Assembly: GCA_008729055.1 (NCBI GenBank)
Contig: SDUX01000001.1
Location: forward strand, 1,736,001 to 1,800,000
Length of the DNA stretch: 64,000 bases
Direction: 5' to 3'
Source: Pyropia haitanensis
Lineage: Eukaryota > Rhodophyta > Bangiophyceae > Bangiales > Bangiaceae
How positions within the stretch are numbered: position 1 is the first letter of the stretch; each line of letters opens with the position of its first letter. A program made the translations under genes and the position numbers. Positions 56,478 through 64,000 of the stretch are shown in pieces. Under the pieces are notes generated by a model, which saw only the letters and a list, made by a program, of their open reading frames with translations, searched no databases and was not told the DNA's origin.

Positions 56478-57870
56478 ATGCCGTCGCTGACACGCACGCG
56501 GACAAGGGCGCGGCGCAGGGCGCGGAAGAGGCGGCGCTGTGGCGGCAAGCGCGCATCCACGCTGGCTTTGCCCGCGCCTACGCCGCCGTCCGCGGCGACG
56601 TCGAGGCCCAGTTCCGCGCCTTTCGGGCGGCTGACCCGCTGCGGCCGTGGTTTATCGTCGGCCACAGCCTGGGCGGCGCACTCGCCGCGCTCTGCGCGCT
56701 CCACCTGCAGGTGGTGTATGGGGATGAGGTGGCCGTTGCGGGCGAGGCGGGCGCGGGAAAGGCGCGCGACGCGGCGGCGGCGGAGGCGGAGGCCGCCACC
56801 GAGGCGGCGGCGCGGGGAGAGAAGCCGCGCAAGCGTGGCGGGGGCGGCGACACCGGCAGACGCAGGCGGGGTGGGGACGGCGACGGCGGTGGCGCGGCGC
56901 TCCCCCCGTCGACGGCGCTGCGGCTGTCGGTGACCACGTTTGGGTCGCCCAAAGGGGGCAACGCCGCGTACGCGGCGCTCGCCACCCGCTGGCTGCCCGA
57001 GCACTGGCGCATCTTTTCCGCCAACGATGTGATCAGCAAAGCCCCCCCCCTGCGGTGGTACGCGCACACCGGCACGCCCGTCCTCGTCGACCGCGCCGGC
57101 AACCTCTTCATCGAGCCCCTCCGGACGATCAAGCGCTTCTTCCACCGCGACGCGTCGTCGCTGGGCATGCACCACAAGGGCGCGTACCTGCTCTGCCTCG
57201 CCGCCGCCGCGCGGGCAACGTTTGCGGGCACGTGGCGGTCACGGGTGCACGCGTCGCCGGCCGACGCGCTCTCCGCGCGCGTGTTTTGGGACTGGCCGCT
57301 GCCGCCGGCGACGGCCAAGCGCTTTGCGCCAGCGCGGCGGCGGCTAAACCTGGCGCTCGTCACCGTCGACCTGCCCGCCGTGGCCGACGCGGACGGCGGG
57401 CGGGGGCGGGGCGCCGCCGGCGTCATGGCCGCCGCGGTCGGCGGCGTGGCCCGGTCGGTGCGGGAGCTGCCGGGCGTCGCCACCGTCGCGGACCACCTGC
57501 CGCCGCCGCCGTGGCGGGCCGCCGCGCTGCCGTCACGGTCCTACTGCCCGACGCAGCGGGGGCGGTGGGCGCGGCTGGTGGTGCTGCTGCTGCGGCGGGC
57601 GGCGTACGAGGAGGCGGCCGCCGCGGCGGCGGCGAGGGGGGGGGGGCGGGGGGGGCGCCGCGCCGCCCGCCTCGCGGCGCGCCTCCACCGGCCGGGCAGT
57701 GGTGGCCGGCCGGCGGCCGCCGCGGCTGGTGGGGAGGGGGGGGGGGGGCGCCGCCGGTGGACGTGCCGGCGTCGGCGTTTGAGCGCGTGCTCGCCGCGCA
57801 GGGGGGGGTCGGGCCGTGCTCGGCGGCCAAGGCGGCCAAGGCGGGCGCGTGTGGGGGGGGGGGGGAGTGA
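53672..57870 (+). CDS. Membrane class-3 (alpha/beta-hydrolase) lipase, DAGL-like layout
   Basis: Single exon of about 1400 aa. It probably hydrolyses acyl esters of membrane or storage lipids. An acidic/Ser-rich N-terminus (about 1-250) is followed by hydrophobic segments at about 305-330, 350-390, 550-580, 608-628 and 645-665, then the lipase-3 domain from about 810: VIAFRGTSS, a long Gly/Ala insertion, then FIVGHSLGGALAALCALHLQ with the nucleophile Ser999, VTTFGSPKGGN, Asp1119 in SANDVISKAPP and a candidate catalytic His at 1167/1168 (MHHKGAYL). Multipass membrane N-terminus plus lipase-3 resembles sn-1 diacylglycerol lipases. At G13 (57736-57748) the frame as read turns Arg-rich. Adding one base gives VDVPASAFERVLAAQGG and a stop at 57870, which I prefer; the uncorrected frame ends at 57940. 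Confidence 0.83.
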
Positions 57871-59122
57871 CGGCCAGGGGGGGGTGGCGGTGAGGGGGGT
57901 GGGAGGGCCGCCGCGACCGCCGCGCTGCCACCACCATTGACAGCGTCCCGGCCGCATCTGGGCTGGGCGGGGACGCCAGTGGGTGGCGGTGGGCCCCGTG
58001 GCTGGTCGTGCCGCCGCGTCCGCCTCGGTCGGACGTGGCCGTACGCCACGGCGGCTGCGCTCGGCGGCTGCTGCCACCCCCAGCAGTGTGCCCCGCCGCC
58101 GCCGTCTGGGTTGTCACTGTGTGGACATGGCAGCGGTGGTGCTGCTGGCGCCGGCGGCACGCGTTGGGGAACGGCCGCATGCACCATATCGCTCTAGGGA
58201 CGGGTGGACGGCCGCCGCCGCGGAGCGGCGGCTACGCTCGCGGATGCCGGCGGCTGTGGACGTCCAGCGGTGGTCCCAGACGTGGGGCGGCTGCCGCTGC
58301 GGCCGCCGCGACCCGCCGCGGCCGCCACACCCTCCCGCAGCACCAGCGCGGCGGCTGCGGCGAGGCCCAGCCGCCCCTGCCCGCCACCGCACCCGTGCCC
58401 GGTGCTGCTGTGGCGGTGATGCTGACCGCGGCGGCGCCGGCAGTGGCGACTGCCGCGGCGGCACGGTCACGCTGGCGGCGGCGACCGCCGGCGGCGGCCG
58501 CGGCGGTGACCGGGCGGGCGGGCGAGCGGGCAAGCGGGCGGGCGGGCGGGCGGGCGGGCCGTGCGGGGGGTGCGTCGCGCCGTGCGGCGGCCGCCACACG
58601 GCGGCGGCCGGCGCGGACGCGTCGGTGGTCGCGTGACGTGTGGTCTGCGGTGGCCGTGATGAGCGCGACGGTGGGGGATACGGGCGAGCCCGGGGGTAGG
58701 GAGCCGTCTGACCGACGCGCTCACGCCGGCCGCGCGAGGGGGGTGTGGGCGGAGCGACGGCACCCGCCGGCGGGCTGCACGGGTGCGCGCGGTGAAACGC
58801 CAACAGCAGAGACCAACAAAAAAAACAGGCGGGCGCCACGGCGGCGGCGGCGCGGCCGCCGCCGGCCGCCGCCGGCCGCGCCGCGCCGGCGCCCGACGCT
58901 GGCGCGCCGCCGGCGGCGTGCGCCGGCGGCCGCGCCGCCGGGGACGAGCGCAGCTCTCGCCGTGCGCCCCAGTCACAGCGCGTCCGGGATGCACTGGGCG
59001 TCAACCCCCGCCCCCCCCCCCGCCCCGCCCACCCCCTGCGCCACGACCCCGACACGCTGCGCGGTCGCGGCGGGCGCCGCGCTGCGCGCGGCGCGGCCGC
59101 GGCGCCGCCGCGGCGCGGCCGC
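57871..59122. other. Convergent intergenic region, lipase and TBCD
   Basis: GC-rich DNA with GGGC repeats around 58510-58565. It holds the 3' flanks of both genes. Long open frames here are low-complexity and unsupported. Confidence 0.5.
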
Positions 59123-59768
59123 TCAGCGCGGCGGCGGCGCCGCCCGCGGCGGCGGCGGCGGCGGCAGGTCCAGCGCCACGCGCACGGCCGCCGCGGCGGC
59201 CGCCGCGGCCGCCGCGCCGAGCGCCTCCCACGGCGTGTCGGCGAGCAGCGCGATGGCGCGGCGCGACCCCCCCGCCGGCGCGTCATCCCCCGCATCGTCC
59301 TCTGCCGCTCCCTCCGACCCGTCGTCCTCCTCCTCGTCGTCATCGTCGTCGTCGTCGTCGTCGTTGTCGTCGTCGCCGCCGCCCCCCCCCCCCGCGCTTT
59401 CCGCGAGCAGCCGCAGGTACACCGCCCGCGCGACATCGGCGCGGGCGCCGCCGCCCCCGCGCGGCGCGCCCAGCCGCGCGACGAGCGCGGTCAGCGCGGC
59501 GGCGCGGACGGGCGGGCCCGCCGCGGCGAGCGCCGCGACGCCCGCCGCGGCGCCGCGGCGGCGGGCGAGCACGTGCACCGCGGCGGGCGCCCAGGGGGGG
59601 GCCGCCGCCAGCGGCACGTCGAGGGCGCCGCGCGCGAGGAGCGCGCCGAGGAGGGCGGCTGCCGCCGCCGCCGCGGCGGTGGCGGCGGCCGCCGCGCCCA
59701 CTGGGGGGGGGGGGGGGGGAGGTCGCCGCCGCCGTTGCCGCTGCCGCCGCCGCGGCTGCTGCCGCTGC

Positions 59769-59818
<50 letters not shown>

Positions 59819-62800
59819 GCGTCGGCCACAAGCGCGGCGGCAATGGCCGAGAGGGTGGCGGGCGCCGCCGCCGCCGCCGCGGCGGTCAGCGCACGCATGA
59901 CGGGCGCGGCGGTCGCGCAGCGGGTGACGGCGGCGGAGGCGGCGAGCCCCCGCAGCGCCGCCCGCCCAACAGCCGGCGGCAGCCGCGGGGGCGGCCCGCC
60001 GCCGCCGCCGCCGCCACCACCACCACCCCCCCCCCCACCACCACCCCCATCCCCGCCGCCGCCGCCGCTACCGCCGTCGGCGGGCACACTCAGGCAGCCA
60101 ACGACGAGCGCGGCGGCGGCCGGGTAGGCCACGTCTGGCTCGGCCAGCCGCCCCGCCACGGCCGGCGGCAGCGCGGCGGCCAGCGCCGCCACCGCCGCCG
60201 CGGCGGCCGAGCCGGCCGGCAGCGCCGCGGCGGCGAGCACCCCCGCCGCCACCCCCGCCACCGACCGCGTCCGGTCAATGCGCTCGGCGGCTTGCCGCGC
60301 GACCGCCGCGACAATGCCAGCGACCGCGGCGCCGCCGGCGGCGGTGCCAAGCACCCCCCCCCCTCCGCTTTGGCGCCGCCGCTGGGCACCCGCGCGCGGC
60401 CGGCAACCGCGGCGGCGGCGGCGAGGAGCGCCGCCTCCCGCACCCACGAGCCCACATCCCCGCGCGCGTCGACCGCCGCGTCGGCGGCGGCGGCGGTGAG
60501 GGCGGCGATCGCGGGGAGCAGCTCGGCGCGGTCATCCGCCGCGACCGCGGCGGCGGCGGCGGCCGCGGCGGCGGCGGCCGCGTCGGCGGCGGCCGCGTCG
60601 GCGGCGGCCGCGTCGGCGGCGGCGGCGGCGGCGGGCGGCGGGCGGAAGCACGCGCCGAGCGCGCGGCACGCCAGCCGCCGCAGGTGCGCGTCGGCCGCGG
60701 CGGCCGCGTCGGCGCCCGTCGCGGCGCGGCGGAGCGCGGCGAGCACCGCCGACCGCGCGGCGGGCGGCACGGCGCCGCCGGGCGCCAGGTGCGGCGCCAG
60801 CACCGCCGCGGTGACGGCCGCCGCACGGCGGCGGGCGGGTGCGTCTTCGTCGGCAGCGGCGGCGGTGGCGGCAGCGGCGGCGGCAGCGGCGGCGGCGGCG
60901 CCGTCAGGGGCGGGGGGGGGGGTGCGCCGTCAAGGGCGGGCGCCAGCGCCGCGACCGCGGCGGCCACGACACTGGCGGGGGCGGCGGCGTACAGGATGGC
61001 CATCGCCGCGGCGGTCGCCTCGAGGGGCGACCGCAGCGCCAGCCGCAGCACCGCGTCGGCCGTGCCGCCGTCACCGCCGCCGTCCAACCAGGCCGCAGCG
61101 GCGGCGGCGGCGGCGGCGCCCTCGCCGGCAACCGCCCCCGGAGCGGCCTTGCCGACACCCCCCTCCTCGCCGCCAGCCGCCGCCGCCTCCGCCGCGGCCG
61201 CGGCCGCGGCGGCGGCGACCACCCCGCCCGACGCCCACGCGGCGGCGGTCTCGCGCTCGTCCCGCGCCGCGCGGCGGAGCGCGGCGGCGAGCACCGCCAG
61301 CGTCGCCGCCGGCGGCGGGCCGCCGCCGACGACGGCGACGGCCGCGGCGACCGCCGCGGCGGCGCCGCGCGTCGCGCCGCCGGCGGCGCCGCCAAACCAG
61401 CCGCGCGCCGCGGCGGTGGCGGGGAGGGCGGCGATCGCGGCGAGCGTGGCGGGCGGGACGACCTCTGCTGGGGGGGGGGGGGGGGGGGGTGCGCCGCCGT
61501 CGGCGCCGCCGCCGTTGTCGCCGCCACCGCCGCCCGGCGCCGCGGCCGTCCGCCCCACGACCGGGACGACCGCGGCAAGCCCCAGGAGCGCCCCGTGGCG
61601 GCCGCCCGCGTCGCGCCGGTCGGTCGCGGCGGCGAGCAGCCGCGGCAGCAGCTCGGCCACCACCACCCGCCGCGCCGCCGCGGCGGTCACCCGCACCGCT
61701 GCCGGGTCTGCAGCGCCGCCGCCGCCGCCGCCGCCGCCGCCCGGGGCCGCCCCGCGGACGAGGCGGCCGAGCGCGAGCGCGCCCACCCCCCGCACGTCCG
61801 CATCCCAGTGGCAGAGGCTGCCGCCAACGATCCGGTCAAGCAGCGGGCGCAGGTAGGGCCCCGGCGCCCCCCCGGCGCCCCCCCCCCCCCCCCTGCGGCG
61901 CCCAGCACCGCCACCGCCGGCGCCACGACCGTCGCGGCGGTCACGCGGTCGCCAACCGCAAAGTAGTCGGCGGCGGCGGCGAGCGGGATCCCGCCCGCCA
62001 CCGCGGCCGCGGGCAGCCGGCCGACCGCCTCTTGCACCGCCGCCGCCGCCGCGCGGCGGCAGTGAACCTCCCGGTCAAGCGTCGCGACGGGAAGGAGGGC
62101 GGGGAGGAGGGCGGCGGCGGCGGCGCGGCCCGCCGCGGCCGCTGTGAGCGCCGCGGGGGGGGGGGCGGGACGCCGGGGGGGGGAGGGTACAGGCCGACCG
62201 CGTCGCCGCCATACGCGCGCGCCACCGCCCACGCGGCGTAGCAGGCGGCATCGCGGACCGCGTCGCCGACGCCCGCCGCGCCGCGGCGGACGTCAAAGGT
62301 GAGCGCGCCGGTAATGGCCGCGCAGACCGCCTCGAGCGACGCTGCCCGCGCGGCGGCCGCCGCCGCGGCGGCGGCGCCCGCCCCGGCGGATCCGCCGGTC
62401 GCGGCGGCCGGCGGGGCCTCCCCGCCGGCCGCCGGCACGAGCAGCCGCCGCCGCGCCAGCTCCGCCACCGCCAGCACCCCCCCGTGCCACGCGCGCTCCG
62501 CGCGCGGCGCGGCGGGCGCGCGCAGCAGCCGCACCACCGCCACGACGACCGCCTCTCGCGCGCGTGGCGGCAGCCGCGCGGCGGTGCGGGCGGCGCCCTT
62601 GGCCGCCGCCCACCGGACGACCGTGTCCGCGTCGCCCAGCGCGGCGAGCACCGCCGCCGACGCGGCGCGCACCTGGACGCGCTCCGCGTTGGTGAGCGGG
62701 GGGGGTGGCGGGGGGGTCCCAGACGGGGGGGTCCCCACGGCTGGCGGCGGCACCGCCGGCGACGCGGGCGGCGGCGGCGGCTTTGCTGCCGCCGCGCCGG

Positions 62801-63087
62801 CGCCGACGCCGCCGCGGCCACCCACCCGGCCGGCGGCGCCATAGCCCGCCACCGCTGTGGTGCCCACCCCGCCGCCCGCCCCCAGACGCAGCACCCCCCC
62901 CTGCACCCCAGACGGCGATGGCGGCGGCGGCGGCGGCGGCAGTAGCACCCCCGCCAGGCGCGCCGCAAACTTGACCCGCAGCAGCCGCTCGCCCGTCGTC
63001 GACCCAAACGCGCCCCCACCCCCTGGCGGGGTCCCCCCAAACAGCACGCCCGTTGCGACCAGGTCGTCGCCGTCGCCGTCACCACCG

Positions 63088-63122
<35 letters not shown>

Positions 63123-64000
63123 TCCCGTGGAGGGGACCTCCCGGGCGGCCGCCGCGGCGGCGGGCGACAGCGCCGCCGCGACGCGCGGCAGCAGCGGCGC
63201 GACGAGCGTGCGGAGCTCCGCGCGGCGGCCCGCCTTGAGCACCGCCACCAGCACCGCCAGGCCGCCGCGCCCCGCCGCCGCGACCGCCGCCGCGTCCGCG
63301 GGACCACCGCCGCTGCCGTTGCCGCGGGCGGCCGCAACGACCGCGTCGGCCGCGGCGGCGGCGGCAGCGACCAGCGCCGCCCGCCCGTCAGACCGAACGA
63401 GCAGCCGCGCCGCGGCGGCGACCGCCGCGCCCGCCCGTACGTCACGCCCGCCGGCGGTCGCGACGAGCGAGCCGACCAGCGCGGTCACCGTCTCGGGCGG
63501 CAACATCCGCGGCAGCGGGAAGGGCACATCCGCCACCGCCGCCGCCCACAGGAGCAGCACGTAGTGGGTCTCCCAGCCGACGCCGAGAGGCGCCGCCCCC
63601 GGTGACAAAGGGGGGGGGGGAGCGGCACTAGCCGGCGTCGTTGCGGCCGACGGTGGCGGCGGGGCGACGGCGAGGAGCATCGTCACGACGGCGCGGAGGT
63701 CGGGGACACCCGCCGGGAGCCACCGGCGGGTGGCCTTGACGCCCCGCACCTTGCTAATCACGTACAGCAGGCGGAAGGGCGCCTCGTCCAGGGGCGGTGG
63801 TCCGCCGGGCGGCGGTGGGGGCGGCCGCCCCGCCGCCACCGCCGCCGACGCGACGGCGGTCGCGCGGGGGAGCAGTACCGCCGTGGCGGCGGCGGCCAGC
63901 CGCGCCACCGCGGCTGGCAAGAGGCCGTCGAGGAGCGTCGGCATCTCTTGGTACCAGCCGAGGATGGCCTCGACGCGGGCCGCCGCGGACGCGCCGCCCG
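59123..64000 (-). CDS. TBCD: Tubulin-folding cofactor D (TBCD), partial at right edge, five frame breaks
   Basis: Minus strand; the 5' end lies beyond 64000, the stop is at 59123. TBCD is a HEAT-repeat protein that captures beta-tubulin and forms the tubulin heterodimer with cofactors C and E. In order: VEAILGWYQEMPTLLDGLL, FRLLYVISKVRGVKATRRWLPAGVPDL, WETHYVLLLWAAAV, DADTVVRWAAAKGAARTAARLP, AWHGGVLAVAELARR, GVGDAVRDAACYAAWAVARAY, DREVHCRRAAAAAVQEAVGR, ADYFAVGDR, LCHWDADVRGVGALALGRL, GDVGSWVREAALLAA, AAERIDRTRSVAGV and a C-terminal LLADTPWEALG. These match known TBCD order. Frames change at G11/G9 (62155-62183), C16 (61878-61893), G11 (60912-60922), C10 (60354-60363) and G15 (59703-59717), each needing one added base. 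A G20 run at 61470-61489 stays in frame. An Asp/Glu run lies near 59330-59375. Confidence 0.88.

Noticed and set aside
58783..62241. An 1152-codon plus-strand open frame
   Set aside because: It is antisense to TBCD, which shows conserved segments in correct order; the frame itself is Pro/Arg/Ala only.

Overview
The window is nuclear DNA of a eukaryote with extreme GC content. The genes carry short spliceosomal introns of about 200-400 nt, there are no operons, and the protein set is purely eukaryotic: NEDD8 E2, COP9 subunit 7, signal peptidase subunit 3, CCDC47, tubulin cofactor D, MCM-binding protein, an S-type anion channel and a TDY-type MAP kinase. High GC, few introns per gene, alanine/glycine/proline homopolymers, a TDY MAPK and a glycine tRNA with an extra intron in its T-loop together point to an alga, most likely a red alga of the Porphyra/Pyropia kind. 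That placement is inference, not proof.

Layout. 1-5.2 kb: CCDC47 (+), UBC12 (+), signal peptidase SPC3 (-). 5.7-8.6 kb (-): an inositol-monophosphatase-like domain followed by an aminoglycoside/EcKinase-like kinase domain, with four frame breaks. 9.1-10.9 kb (+): a thioredoxin-UBA-UBX protein. 10.9-14.9 kb: almost pure simple sequence. 14.9-19.1 kb (+): a very long TDY MAP kinase. 19.1-20.7 kb: more simple sequence. 20.7-22.2 kb (-): a three-exon C-4 methylsterol oxidase. 23.8-24.1 kb (-): a candidate 26-residue tetracysteine peptide with an upstream TATA box. 25.7-26.5 kb (+): an ELO fatty acid elongase. 27.0-27.9 kb (-): CSN7. 28.2 kb (+): tRNA-Gly(UCC) with two introns. 28.6-30.6 kb (-): MCMBP. 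32.7 kb (+): an unidentified N-myristoylation-type first exon. 34.9-37.0 kb (+): glucose-6-phosphate dehydrogenase, three exons. 37.5-46.7 kb: three related cytochrome P450 genes (-, -, +). 47.8-50.7 kb (+): a SLAC1-type anion channel. 53.7-57.9 kb (+): a membrane class-3 lipase. 59.1-64.0 kb (-): tubulin folding cofactor D, running off the right edge.

How the genes fit together. Several belong to endomembrane and lipid biology: SPC3 and CCDC47 (membrane protein biogenesis), ELO, the sterol oxidase, the P450s and the lipase. UBC12 and CSN7 act on opposite sides of cullin neddylation. G6PD supplies NADPH, which P450 reductase, elongation and sterol oxidation use. There is no sign of a co-regulated cluster except the P450 trio, which is a local duplication.

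Data quality. In MCMBP, TBCD, the second P450 and the lipase, the conserved reading frame breaks 11 times. By hand count every break sits at a G or C run of 10-17 nt and every one needs one extra base. This reads as systematic homopolymer undercalling in the assembly, not gene decay, so those genes are annotated as single genes. Most very long open frames elsewhere are GC-driven artefacts and were left out.
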